From assembly GCA_938028845.1 (NCBI GenBank), contig CALIZJ010000043.1, forward strand, positions 1-17,591: DNA of 17,591 nt, in the 5' to 3' direction. The position numbers and the translations under genes are program-made. This document shows, one piece after another, positions 5,876-14,277 of the stretch. Every line of letters begins with the position of its first letter. The first letter of the stretch is position 1. This DNA is from an uncultured Blautia sp. Lineage in GTDB: Bacteria; Bacillota; Clostridia; Lachnospirales; Lachnospiraceae. The notes under the pieces are model-generated. The model saw only the letters and a list, made by a program, of their open reading frames with translations, did not search any database and was not told the origin of the DNA.

Positions 5876-7804
5876 TTACTCTTCGAATGGTTTATATTTA
5901 TGTCCGCTCCACGACAGACCGATATGTGTGGAAAATTCCAGGGTATTCAGCCGGATGCCGTGGACGATAACAGACAATACATTTAAAATCATATTAAGCC
6001 CATGGCCGAATACCAGCACGACTACGGCAAATATAATAAAAATGAAATGTCCAAGCAGCGGATTTACCATCTCATTGACGGTTGAAGAGATTGCCGCTCC
6101 CGCCAATCCTACCGCCCAAAGGCGGATATAAGAAACAATGTCGGAAAATACATTGACAACTCCCAGCAGCATGGAAACAATATCCTTTACGCTGTCCAGG
6201 ACTGACTGCAAAATACTTTTCTCATAATTCCCGAAAATAAAATTCACCACAAATCCGATGATGACCAGGGCAATGGCAATCGTACCTACCGGAATCCCTG
6301 ACACGACCAGATCCAAGCCAAATACCGCTCCATTCACGACCATTGAAAGAACCACATAATACATTCCGATCAGCTCCAGGATTGAGCCGATATCCCCAAG
6401 CATTTTTAAGGATCCGCGGTTCCTTCTTGCCCCGCTTACATGGGCGATCAAAAGATGTACCAGCGCGATCGTGAAGCAGAATATCTGAACATTCTGGCTT
6501 GTGGTAAGCCCTGCTTTTCCGCCTGTCCAGAATGGGTACCAGACTTTATCCGAATATACATTGGAGAGCACTGGCACAGACAGGTTTCTAAGCCATTGTG
6601 GCAGCGCCTCCGGGGCCAGACCAAACCAGGAGCAGGTGACAGTTCCCCATACTACGGTAATTCCGCCAAACAGCAGGAGCAGCCACGTGATGGGCGCAAT
6701 CGCCTTTTTCTCCCTGTGATTCTTAAGCATCATTGCAGCCGATATACCGCAGATCAACAAACCGTAACCGCCGTCTCCAAAAATAATTCCCACAAATATC
6801 ATGATAAAAACTAAAAACCATCCGGAAATATCAGGTTCAAAATACCCCGGTACGCTTCCCAGAAAATCTGTGAGAGGATACACAAGACTGACAAACTTAT
6901 TATTTTGCAGCTTGGTTGGCGCGTCGTCTTCTTCCGTCGGATCTTCTGCCAAAAGCCCCCATGCATTCTCCCGGGCCATGGTCAAAAGTTTGCTTAAATC
7001 TTCTGCCGGAAGGAAGCCGACGAGATAAGCCACGGAAACCCTGCTGGAAGAGTCTTCTGAAAGATCTTCTTCTCCCATTCCGCTGGCATAGGTTTCAAAC
7101 TCGACTTCTTTTTTTAGCCCCATGATGGCCCGCTCCAGGCTGGATCTGTAGGCTGCCAAACCAGCCAGCTCTTCCTTTAGGCTTTGCAGCCGCTGGCCGG
7201 ACTCCTTAAATTTTCTTCGGATTTCTCCTGTTGATATGCTGGGAAGTTTCAACTGGCTGCGCTCCAGAGAGGATTTCTCTTCTTCAGGGATAGCTTCCTG
7301 GATGATTTCCTCGTGAAGAAAGAGAAAACGTACTATGTCTTTTGTGCGTTCCAGCACGATCGTTTTGGCGGAATCACCTAGCTTTTCATATTCGGAAGGA
7401 ATCATTTCATGGAGAGAAAGGACAATTCCCTTTTCAGCCAGAACTGCAATCTCCTCCGGATCGATCTCCCCCCAGGCTTTGAGCCGTTCCAGCTCCCCCT
7501 CGTATGCGGAAATATCCCCATAACATTTCTTTTGTTCTTCCTTAAGGGAATCAATTCTTTCGGCTATGGAAAGCGCCTCCTGTGTGTCTGCTTCTTTCTG
7601 AACCATATCCTTGGCCCCTAGATCCGCAACTGCGAACAGGCCCTTTTCCAGGGAAGCGATCTGCTCCTTCAGCTCTAAAAGGCGAGGCCCTTTTCCCTCT
7701 TTGATTTCAATGTGCAAAAGCCCAAGCTTACGCAGTTTTTTTAATGCATTTTTTTTCTCGTCGTTAAGTACGATCAGAGAAACTTTTTTCATTGGCACAA
7801 TCAT
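5876..7804 (-). CDS. atpI: V-type ATPase subunit I (stator, a-subunit equivalent)
   Basis: The 642-residue protein has a hydrophilic, coiled-coil-rich N-terminal half (about 1-320). A membrane half starts near GWFLVFIMIFVGIIFGDGGY and holds about seven to eight helices. Arg561 in SYIRLWAVGLAG and Arg618 in HGIRLNTLEF correspond to the half-channel arginines of the family, which release the ion from the rotor ring. The start MIVPMKKVSL is typical. It overlaps the atpD stop by 4 bp and has an upstream GGGAGG site in the end of atpD. It should bridge the peripheral stalk and the K ring. Length is near that of other members. Confidence 0.95.
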   Translation of the reverse strand: MIVPMKKVSLIVLNDEKKNALKKLRKLGLLHIEIKEGKGPRLLELKEQIASLEKGLFAVADLGAKDMVQKEADTQEALSIAERIDSLKEEQKKCYGDISAYEGELERLKAWGEIDPEEIAVLAEKGIVLSLHEMIPSEYEKLGDSAKTIVLERTKDIVRFLFLHEEIIQEAIPEEEKSSLERSQLKLPSISTGEIRRKFKESGQRLQSLKEELAGLAAYRSSLERAIMGLKKEVEFETYASGMGEEDLSEDSSSRVSVAYLVGFLPAEDLSKLLTMARENAWGLLAEDPTEEDDAPTKLQNNKFVSLVYPLTDFLGSVPGYFEPDISGWFLVFIMIFVGIIFGDGGYGLLICGISAAMMLKNHREKKAIAPITWLLLLFGGITVVWGTVTCSWFGLAPEALPQWLRNLSVPVLSNVYSDKVWYPFWTGGKAGLTTSQNVQIFCFTIALVHLLIAHVSGARRNRGSLKMLGDIGSILELIGMYYVVLSMVVNGAVFGLDLVVSGIPVGTIAIALVIIGFVVNFIFGNYEKSILQSVLDSVKDIVSMLLGVVNVFSDIVSYIRLWAVGLAGAAISSTVNEMVNPLLGHFIFIIFAVVVLVFGHGLNMILNVLSVIVHGIRLNTLEFSTHIGLSWSGHKYKPFEE

Positions 7805-8433
7805 AGGACTGCCACCTCCCTTCCGGCGGCAGCTTCATTCGCCTGCGCTATTTTCTTTTTAGAGATCTTAGAACGGACTACTGCGCTGACCTGCTGATCT
7901 GCCATATAAATCGAAATCTTTTTAATATTTTCCTGGGTCTCAGGAATTTTTACCTTTTCAAACAGGTTTACTCTCTGTGATGTGGTGAGTAGTTCTTTTT
8001 GCAAAAGCCGGACCTGTTCCTCCAGCACTTCTGCTTCCAGATCAAGTTCCATCGCCTTTTCCATACAATTTGCCGCCAGATCCACCCACAAAGGGGTTTC
8101 ATACAAATCGTAATCTCCTCTGGAAAAATCCGCCCCCTCATAAGTGGGAATCATAACACCTGCAATATTGCCGGTTCCTTTCCGTATATTGGTAACGGTA
8201 ATGATCCCCTTCGGAAACACATCTGCTTCACTGAAGACGGCAATCCACTGCTCAAACTCCTTTTCAAGCTCTGTCTTTTGCTGTCTTACGGCTTTCGCGT
8301 TCCCTTCAATGGCACGGATCTCGGACTGAAGCTGCTGTTTCTTAAGAATCAGGGTAGGCAAATATCTCTGGTACATTTTCAATGCATCTTTTTGTACCTT
8401 TAATTCATTTTTTGTCAGTTTAATTTTTGCCAA
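7801..8433 (-). CDS. atpD: V-type ATPase subunit D (central rotor shaft)
   Basis: The 210-residue protein begins MAKIKLTKNELKVQKDALKM and is dominated by two long helices near the N- and C-termini, as expected for the antiparallel coiled coil that turns inside the A3B3 ring. The start codon is TTG, with a GGAGGGG ribosome site upstream. It lies 15 bp after atpB and overlaps atpI by 4 bp. No subunit F gene, the usual partner of D, is present in the operon, so D may act alone or with DUF2764. Confidence 0.93.
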   Translation of the reverse strand: MAKIKLTKNELKVQKDALKMYQRYLPTLILKKQQLQSEIRAIEGNAKAVRQQKTELEKEFEQWIAVFSEADVFPKGIITVTNIRKGTGNIAGVMIPTYEGADFSRGDYDLYETPLWVDLAANCMEKAMELDLEAEVLEEQVRLLQKELLTTSQRVNLFEKVKIPETQENIKKISIYMADQQVSAVVRSKISKKKIAQANEAAAGREVAVL

Positions 8434-8448
8434 CGTTCCTGCCCCTCC

Positions 8449-9744
8449 TTATTTTTCAGGCCAGAATTCTTCGATCAGCTCTGATTTCATGCCCGTTTCA
8501 TCCTTTTCAAAGCAGTCCGCAAGGATTTGCCACCCTAAATCCAGCGCATCTTCCAGAGAAAGGTTTACTGAAAGGCTCATGAGCTTGTCTTCAAATAATT
8601 TTCCATATTTGAGAAGCTTTTCATCCCAGCGGCTCATATTAAAGCCCATGTTCCTCTTCTCAACTGTATCTTTGTAAGAAGAATATAAACGAATCATGGC
8701 ATCCATAAGGGAGCGATGGTCTTTTCTTGTTTTGCCGTTTACATTCTGTTTCAAACGGGACAAAGAGCCAAAGGGCTCAATCCGTCCGTCCTTTAAATAA
8801 TACTGGCCTTCCGTAATATAGCCTGTGTTGTCGGGAACCGGATGGGTAACGTCGTCACCCGGCATGGTGGTCACTGCCAAAATCGTTACAGAGCCGGAAC
8901 TATCAAAGTCAACGGCCTTTTCATAACGGGCTGCCAGCTGTGAATACAAATCTCCCGGATACCCCCGGTTGGAGGGCACCTGTTCCTGTGTAATGGCGAT
9001 TTCCTTCATGGCATCGGCATAGTTGGTCATATCCGTCAGAAGCACCAGAACATCTTTATCCTGCAGTGCGAACTGCTCCGCCACTGCCAGAGCCATATCC
9101 GGAATCTTCATACATTCTACGGTAGGGTCGGCGGCCGTATGGATGAACATAACCGTTCTGCTTAAAGCACCGCCCTGGGAAAGTGTATCCTTGAAATAAA
9201 GATAATCGTCGTATTTTAATCCCATTCCCCCAAGAATGATGACATCCGCCTCTGCCTGCATGGCAATACGGGCCAGAAGCTGATTATAAGGTTCTCCCGA
9301 AATGGAGAAAATAGGAAGTTTCTGTGAGACAACCAGGGTGTTGAACATATCGATCATGGGAATGTTGGTACGCATCATACGATTGGCAAGAATACGCTTC
9401 GTAGGATTTACGGAAGGGCCGCCGATGGGCTTCATATTTTCTGTCAGAGCCGGGCCCTTATCAATGGGTTCGCCGGAGCCATTGAATACCCTTCCAAAAA
9501 GATCCTCGCTGAAGGATACCTGCATTTCATGTCCAAGGAAACGCACTTCATCGCCTGTAGATACGCCCTTCCCCCCTGCAAATACCTGCAGAGAAACCAG
9601 GTCGCCTTCAATTTTATTTACTTCCGCAAGGGATTTGCCGAAACGTGTGCTGACTGTAGCCAGCTCGTTATTCCGGATTCCCTTGGCGCGGACCGTGATC
9701 ACGTTTCCGGTTATGGATTCGATCCGGTTATATACTTTATTCAT
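8449..9744 (-). CDS. atpB: V-type ATPase subunit B (non-catalytic nucleotide-binding subunit)
   Basis: The 431-residue protein is a little shorter than common B subunits (about 455-470). Family signatures include MPGDDVTHPVPDNTGYITEG (294-313) and SLSRLKQ with Arg330, the arginine supplied to the catalytic site of A. The P-loop position reads SISGEPYNQL (147-156), lacking GKT as expected for a non-catalytic subunit. It also departs from the commoner SGSGLPHNEL, in keeping with the divergent Chlamydia/spirochaete/Bacteroidetes type. It starts 2 bp after the atpA stop. Confidence 0.95.
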   Translation of the reverse strand: MNKVYNRIESITGNVITVRAKGIRNNELATVSTRFGKSLAEVNKIEGDLVSLQVFAGGKGVSTGDEVRFLGHEMQVSFSEDLFGRVFNGSGEPIDKGPALTENMKPIGGPSVNPTKRILANRMMRTNIPMIDMFNTLVVSQKLPIFSISGEPYNQLLARIAMQAEADVIILGGMGLKYDDYLYFKDTLSQGGALSRTVMFIHTAADPTVECMKIPDMALAVAEQFALQDKDVLVLLTDMTNYADAMKEIAITQEQVPSNRGYPGDLYSQLAARYEKAVDFDSSGSVTILAVTTMPGDDVTHPVPDNTGYITEGQYYLKDGRIEPFGSLSRLKQNVNGKTRKDHRSLMDAMIRLYSSYKDTVEKRNMGFNMSRWDEKLLKYGKLFEDKLMSLSVNLSLEDALDLGWQILADCFEKDETGMKSELIEEFWPEK

Positions 9745-9746
9745 CC

Positions 9747-11525
9747 TTATTCACCGCCTTTGCACAATGCTTCTGCTTCGTAGCTGCACTTTCCGCAGCC
9801 CTCTTCGTACTGCCGGTCGATTTCCGCTTCCCTGGCGTTAAAAGCCTCGCTCATAAATTCCGTATAATTCCAGTCAATAAATTTCTGGCGCATCCGGTTA
9901 AAGAAGCCGCGCGCCTCATCCTTATCGTTCAGCGCATATTCTGAGCCAAGAACCCGGATCAATTTATCGGTTACATAGCGCTGACGCTTGGCGCCGCAGT
10001 CCGCATCGGTTAAATCAAAGGAATTTTGCTGTAGATAAACCGCATCCAGCATTTCTTCTTTGAGGTAAACAATGTAATCCGGCAGACTCGTCCCTTCTTC
10101 TCCCACTACCTTCATCATGGAACCAATGTCGTTTCCATGAAGCAAAATATTCCGCAAAAATGCCATTTTTTCAGACGCGATCACTCCCTGGTATTTGGAC
10201 CATGAAATCAGCGGGTCAATGGCCGGATACTTACGCGCATCCGAACGCTCTCTGGACAGTCCATGGAAAGCGCCCACAACCTTTAAGGTCGCCTGCGTCA
10301 CAGGTTCATCGAAATTACCGCCGGCAGGAGAAACCGTACCGCCAATAGTGACGGAACCTTTAGAGCCGTCCGGAAGGCGTACATAGCCGGCCCGCTCATA
10401 AAACGCCGCGATATAGGATTCCAGATATGCCGGGAATGCCTCTTCTCCCGGAATCTCTTCCAGGCGTCCCGACATTTCCCGAAGCGCCTGAGCCCATCGG
10501 GAGGTAGAATCTGCCAGAAGCAGTACATGCAGTCCCATCTGGCGGTAATATTCCGCTAATGTCACAGAAGTATAAACAGAAGCCTCACGGCTGGCAACAG
10601 GCATAGAGGACGTATTGCAGATGATAATGGTGCGTTCCATCAGGGAGCGTCCTGTCTTTGGATCCACCAGCTCTGGAAACTCTGTCAGCGTTTCCACTAC
10701 TTCACCGGCACGTTCTCCGCAGGCAGCTATGATCACAATATCCACATCTGCGTATTTTGAAGTTGTATGCTGCAATACCGTCTTACCTGCGCCAAATGGT
10801 CCGGGAATGCAATAAGTCCCGCCCTTTGCCACAGGAAAGAAAGAATCGATCAGACGAACTTTCGTTTCCATTGTTTCCGTAGGCGCTAAACGTTCACTGT
10901 AACAGGTTACCGCCCGCTTCACCGGCCATTTGAAAGACATAGTAATGGGAATCTCATTGCCTCTGTCATCTGCTATGACCGCAATGGTCTCTTTAATAGT
11001 ATATGTTCCATTTTGCGCCACGGATTTAACAGTGTAACTCCCCAACAGGTAAAATGGAACAAGGATTTTATGGACAAAGGAACCCTCCGGGACCGTTCCT
11101 ACATATTCTCCGGCTTTCACGGTATCGCCCGGTTTTGCAGTCGGGGTAAATTCCCATTTCTTTTGATCATCCAGCGCGTTTGTATAAATGCCCCGCTCCA
11201 GGAACCATCCCGCCTGTTCGGCCAAAAGCGGCAGCGGATTCTGCAGTCCATCGTAAATCTGGCCCAAAAGACCGGGGCCAAGCTCCACGGTAAGCATGTC
11301 CCCTGTGAACATTACTTCATCCCCGCACTTAATTCCGTTTGTCATCTCGTAAACCTGTATCTGGGCAATTTTATCCCGAATACGGATCACTTCGCTTTTG
11401 AGAGAGGTGTTTCCAACTTTTACATAGCAGATCTCGTTCATCGAAACGTCGCCTTCAAATTGGACGGATACCATATTTCCATTCACACCTACAACTCGCC
11501 CTGTGTTTTGATTGTTTCCGGTCAT
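9747..11525 (-). CDS. atpA: V-type ATPase subunit A (catalytic)
   Basis: The 592-residue protein has an N-terminal beta barrel and the extra non-homologous domain typical of A subunits (about 115-190). It has P-loop GPFGAGKTV (242-250), ACGERAGE with catalytic Glu271 (268-275), and LLADSTSRWAQALREMSGRL (337-356) followed by EEIPGEEAFPAYL. All catalytic residues are present. The ribosome site GCAGGAGG lies in the end of the DUF2764 gene, and the ATG overlaps its stop (ATGA). With B it forms the A3B3 head that makes or splits ATP. Confidence 0.97.
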   Translation of the reverse strand: MTGNNQNTGRVVGVNGNMVSVQFEGDVSMNEICYVKVGNTSLKSEVIRIRDKIAQIQVYEMTNGIKCGDEVMFTGDMLTVELGPGLLGQIYDGLQNPLPLLAEQAGWFLERGIYTNALDDQKKWEFTPTAKPGDTVKAGEYVGTVPEGSFVHKILVPFYLLGSYTVKSVAQNGTYTIKETIAVIADDRGNEIPITMSFKWPVKRAVTCYSERLAPTETMETKVRLIDSFFPVAKGGTYCIPGPFGAGKTVLQHTTSKYADVDIVIIAACGERAGEVVETLTEFPELVDPKTGRSLMERTIIICNTSSMPVASREASVYTSVTLAEYYRQMGLHVLLLADSTSRWAQALREMSGRLEEIPGEEAFPAYLESYIAAFYERAGYVRLPDGSKGSVTIGGTVSPAGGNFDEPVTQATLKVVGAFHGLSRERSDARKYPAIDPLISWSKYQGVIASEKMAFLRNILLHGNDIGSMMKVVGEEGTSLPDYIVYLKEEMLDAVYLQQNSFDLTDADCGAKRQRYVTDKLIRVLGSEYALNDKDEARGFFNRMRQKFIDWNYTEFMSEAFNAREAEIDRQYEEGCGKCSYEAEALCKGGE

Positions 11526-12079
11526 TCTTTAACCTCCTGCCCGCCTCCATACATAATTGAGCCGTAAATTTTTCGATATGCGTTTTGTCCCTTGCTTTTA
11601 TCAAATTGCTGGATCCTTAAAATAAGCTTCAGCTTCAACGCATAATAAAACAACATGGTTTCACTGAAGGAATCCGCAGGGCGCAGCGTTTCCAAAAAAT
11701 CCAGGCGGACACGGGTTAAATACCGCTCTGCCTCTAAAGGATCCTCCATCTCCACTGCCTGGCGTACCGCCTGAAGCAGTTCGGCGGAAACCTCTCCTGT
11801 TTCTCCCTCAAATGGTTTTTTCATCTTCTCTGCACGGGCGCCGGCAAGTGCCAGACGAAAATTTTTTTCCCACTGATTCCAGTTGTCAATAAACGAATAT
11901 CCCGATTTTTTATACTGCTTTTTCGGAACAAGCGTCAGCCCGCTTAAGGCGTTCCATGCCCTTTTCCCCAAATTACTTTTGCAGAGTTCATAAAACCGTT
12001 CTTCTGTAATAGGCAGCGCTGTTGTTTCACTGGCAGTTTCCAAAGATGGCAGTTGTGCAATCAGATAGTATTGATTCAT
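11522..12079 (-). CDS. DUF2764 protein, V-type ATPase-associated
   Basis: The 185-residue protein starts MNQYYLIAQLPSL, the characteristic opening of DUF2764, and is mostly helical. This family is found almost only between atpE and atpA of V-type ATPase operons in Chlamydia, spirochaetes and Bacteroidetes. Those operons lack recognisable C and F subunits, and so does this one. It may therefore act as the missing link between rotor shaft and ring (subunit C-like) or another stalk part; that is inference. It overlaps atpE and atpA by 4 bp each, which implies co-translation. Confidence 0.88.
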   Translation of the reverse strand: MNQYYLIAQLPSLETASETTALPITEERFYELCKSNLGKRAWNALSGLTLVPKKQYKKSGYSFIDNWNQWEKNFRLALAGARAEKMKKPFEGETGEVSAELLQAVRQAVEMEDPLEAERYLTRVRLDFLETLRPADSFSETMLFYYALKLKLILRIQQFDKSKGQNAYRKIYGSIMYGGGQEVKE

Positions 12080-12690
12080 ACCTTCTCAGCCTCTTTCATC
12101 AATGATATTAGTTTTGGAGACAAATACACAGACAACAGCTCGATCACCGCTTCTGCTGAGTAATCATAATATGCCTGTCCATCCTGGACCGAAATACGAA
12201 AGCCCCCTTCAAAGTCGTCACTCGCTTTCAATGTAACCCCCGCGCACATGCGCTCTTTCAGTCCTGCAAGCAATTCTGTCTCAATGGAAGCCAGCTCTTT
12301 GCTTCCGATCAAAACGGAAATATCCTCCGCTTCTGTATCCTTCGTCCAGTTTTCTACAGCCGTAAGAATCAACTGTGGAAGAGAATCGGAAGACAATGCT
12401 TCTTTCACGTTGTCTCCCACAATGACGTTAAGCTCTTTTGCAACACTTTCCCTGAACGAAATCAAAAGGTTCCTTCCGGCCTGGCGGATAGAATCTTCAC
12501 CTGCACGAACAAAACGCTCATTCTGCGCTTTGGCTTCCAGCATGATCCTCTCAGCTTCTGCCTTCGCATCGGAAATGATTTTTTCAGCCTCTGTCTTTGC
12601 CTCTTCTAATATGGAAGCAGCTTCCGTTTCAGCGGCTTTTACGCCATCATTTTTAATCTGGTCAATAAGTTCCTGTAGTTGGATTTCCAT
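12076..12690 (-). CDS. atpE: V-type ATPase subunit E (peripheral stalk)
   Basis: The 204-residue protein has a long charged, Ala/Glu/Lys-rich N-terminal helix (about 1-85) and a globular C-terminal domain. That domain contains the family-like stretch DFEGGFRISVQDG (158-170). This is the layout of subunit E, which forms the stator stalk, normally with subunit G; no G gene is seen. The ribosome site AAGGAGATG is well placed. It is the first gene of the operon, about 190 nt from the predicted transcription start. Confidence 0.9.
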   Translation of the reverse strand: MEIQLQELIDQIKNDGVKAAETEAASILEEAKTEAEKIISDAKAEAERIMLEAKAQNERFVRAGEDSIRQAGRNLLISFRESVAKELNVIVGDNVKEALSSDSLPQLILTAVENWTKDTEAEDISVLIGSKELASIETELLAGLKERMCAGVTLKASDDFEGGFRISVQDGQAYYDYSAEAVIELLSVYLSPKLISLMKEAEKV

Positions 12691-12878
12691 TTACGTCATC
12701 TCCTTTTCCATCTTTGGATTTTTAAAGCGTGTCCGAATATTAAAATCCGCTCCGGGCTAATGGAGTTTAAATCCATAAAGTAAATATCAGAAGTCTTGTC
12801 AGCTCCCGGAAACGGGATGGGTAAATTATAATGTTTTTTCTATATATATTCCATCTTTTTATATACTTTGTACAATAC
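12691..12878 (-). other. Leader of the V-type ATPase mRNA, no gene seen
   Basis: About 188 nt of transcribed leader precede atpE. It holds two perfect small hairpins: TCCCG-TTTC-CGGGA (12804-12817) and, downstream, ATGGA-TTTAAAC-TCCAT, with GC-richer sequence between there and the ribosome site. A 26-codon frame beginning at the second hairpin has no ribosome site. A long structured leader before an ion pump could be regulatory, for example a Na+-sensing RNA, but I cannot match a known consensus by eye. Confidence 0.4.
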
Positions 12879-12884
12879 AGCTTT

Positions 12885-12913
12885 ATTATACTTCTTTTGC
12901 CAAATCTTATCAA
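12885..12913 (-). promoter_or_regulatory. Promoter of the V-type ATPase operon
   Basis: On the minus strand TTGATA (12913-12908), a 17-bp spacer and TATAAT (12890-12885). It is close to sigma-A consensus and the only strong promoter seen between the upstream terminator and atpE. Confidence 0.8.
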
Positions 12914-12982
12914 CATGAATTTTCAAAAAATTTAGGTAAATTATTTGAATTTTTTATTTTTAACAATGTTCATCACAAAAAT

Positions 12983-13020
12983 AGAGCATGACGCAATGTT
13001 CATGCTCTGTTTTATTTTTT
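12983..13020. terminator. Terminator hairpin, probably bidirectional
   Basis: AGAGCATGA (12983-12991) and TCATGCTCT (13000-13008) pair perfectly over 9 bp around an 8-nt loop. On the plus strand GTTTTATTTTTT follows. On the minus strand, the direction of all local genes, ATTTTTGTG follows. It separates the decayed genes from the V-ATPase promoter. Confidence 0.75.
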
Positions 13021-13113
13021 GGATAGCAAGTTCCTCTTGCTTAAGGCAGCACGAAAAAAGTAATTTAAGAGCTGCATAAATCATTATAAAAAAATCATGC
13101 AGGACTGTCTGGC

Positions 13114-13248
13114 TCAAAACACTCCTACAAGCCGATCCATGACCACCTGTCCTGCTGTCACCGCTCCCCGTCTGGACAGGGCTTTTGCCAGCAGGCTGGT
13201 TATCGTGCTTTTTCCGCATCCGCCTTTTCCGCATATCGTTATCTTCAC
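13114..13248 (-). pseudogene. N-terminal stub of a CooC/MinD-type P-loop ATPase
   Basis: A GTG at 13248 opens 44 codons starting MKITICGKGGCGKSTITSLL, with the deviant Walker A motif KGGCGKST (residues 8-15) of CooC-like nickel-insertion and related ATPases. Full proteins have about 250 residues. Here the frame leaves family sequence after the first helix (about residue 29) and ends at a TGA, with none of the DxD or nucleotide-specificity motifs. It follows the truncated DUF3786 gene by 7 nt. It is clearly a remnant, probably of a metal-centre assembly ATPase. Start codon and ribosome site are weak. Confidence 0.75.
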
Positions 13249-13255
13249 CTGCTTT

Positions 13256-13768
13256 CTATGCAATACAACCGCTTTTACATTGACATATCGTCAAAGGGAA
13301 CCGCACGGGAATACAAGCAAAAGCATTCAGTTCATAACCGGCATCGGACCAGGACAGTTTCTTCCCGTCCAGCTTCTCACATGCCTTGGACAGTTCTTTT
13401 ACATGGCCGCTGAACATTCTGGAAAATGGTTCGATCACCCCTTCCTGGAAGGCTTTTGCGAAAGGCGAGGTATCTTTCAGCCGGTCAAACCACACCCAGT
13501 CATCTTTGTAATGGGCCAGTGGGGATAAATAACCAAACAGGGTATAAACATTCAGCCTTTCATAGCAGGTCACCGGATCGTGATCCTCCATGGCAAGGAT
13601 CTTTCCATTTTCTTTATGAACCCCAGCTTTCTTCCAAAATGACAGAGTGTGAGCCAATCCCCTTCTTCCTTTAGTTCCGGCAGCCTTTTTCAGCTCTTTC
13701 TGGTCCATTTTCAGGAATTTCTCTCTCCACTGCTCGCGCCATTTTTCGTAATTATTGGTTTTCTCCAT
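13256..13768 (-). pseudogene. DUF3786 protein, truncated at the 3' end
   Basis: The ATG at 13768 has a GGAAGG ribosome site and gives 170 residues. The middle matches what I recall of DUF3786: YGYLSPL-type region, HYKDDWVWFDRLKDTSPFAK, then LSWSDAGYELNAFACIPVRF (about 138-157). Family members continue after PVRF with about 50 more residues. Here the sequence changes to an unrelated 13-residue Cys-rich tail and stops, so a deletion has removed the C-terminus. DUF3786 genes are known near corrinoid and CO-dehydrogenase-type functions, which agrees with the CooC-like stub after it. The start overlaps the end of the broken sirtuin gene by 17 bp. Confidence 0.65.
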
Positions 13769-14236
13769 CTGAAATCCTTCCATCATTTTCCTTTTCTCCC
13801 ATCTTATCCTTTCGTTCTCCATCTCCCCGCTCTTTCGCCAGCCCATGAAGGATTTCTGCCAAATCCCCATCCAGTCCGTAAGACTTATCCCGGATCTCAT
13901 CCGGGATAAAAATCTCGCCCAGATTCACTGTCACATAAACAGCCTGCGGTTCTCTGGCTGCCAGACGCATAAGGGGCGCTTTGATCAGCTGGTTTCTCCA
14001 ACCTATACCCAGCTCCAGAATCCCCATTTTTCCTTCTCGGAAGGCCATCTGGCTCCCATTCCCTGAAGGATACACTGGATTCCGTACTTTTGCTTCAGAT
14101 CTCCGAATAATTCCTCAAAAACCCGGTTATCCGCAAACAGGTGGAGACCCTCTGTAATAGACAGGCCGTTGCTGGCACCGATCAGAACCGCATCCGCTTC
14201 TTCTATCTTCTTTACAATTTTCTTGTTATAATTCAA
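13752..14236 (-). pseudogene. Sirtuin (Sir2-like) gene with its middle deleted and frame lost
   Basis: From a TTG at 14236, with a GAAGGGG site upstream, 77 codons encode a sirtuin N-terminus: ADAVLIGASNGLSITEGLHL is the NAD-binding Rossmann start, followed by RWPSEKEKWGFWS. At about 14011-14028 the sequence switches, one frame off, to the C-terminal part ILELGIGWRNQLIKAPLMRL, ending at 13752. The whole middle, with the catalytic core and zinc ribbon (about 130 residues), is missing. The two frames share the bases of GATTCTGGAGC, which suggests deletion between short repeats. The C-terminal part aligns with that of the neighbouring sirtuin fragment, so they were tandem paralogues. No active enzyme is expected. 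Confidence 0.8.
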
Positions 14237-14277
14237 TGTTGTTTTCCCCTTCTATCACCACAATCTATAGTCCCATA

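Noticed and set aside
9302..9841. A 179-codon plus-strand frame opposite atpB
   Set aside because: Antisense to a strongly conserved gene, with no ribosome site and no recognisable domain.
11013..11567. A 184-codon plus-strand frame opposite atpA
   Set aside because: Antisense shadow of the conserved A subunit; composition is that of a reversed coding strand.
12699..12776. A 26-codon frame just before atpE, as a possible leader peptide
   Set aside because: No ribosome site and its ATG lies in a hairpin; nothing supports translation.
12941..13234. A 97-codon minus-strand frame beginning MRKRRMRKKH with a fair ribosome site
   Set aside because: It reads out of frame through the KGGCGKST ATPase stub; the family match lies in the other frame, so this one is a shadow.
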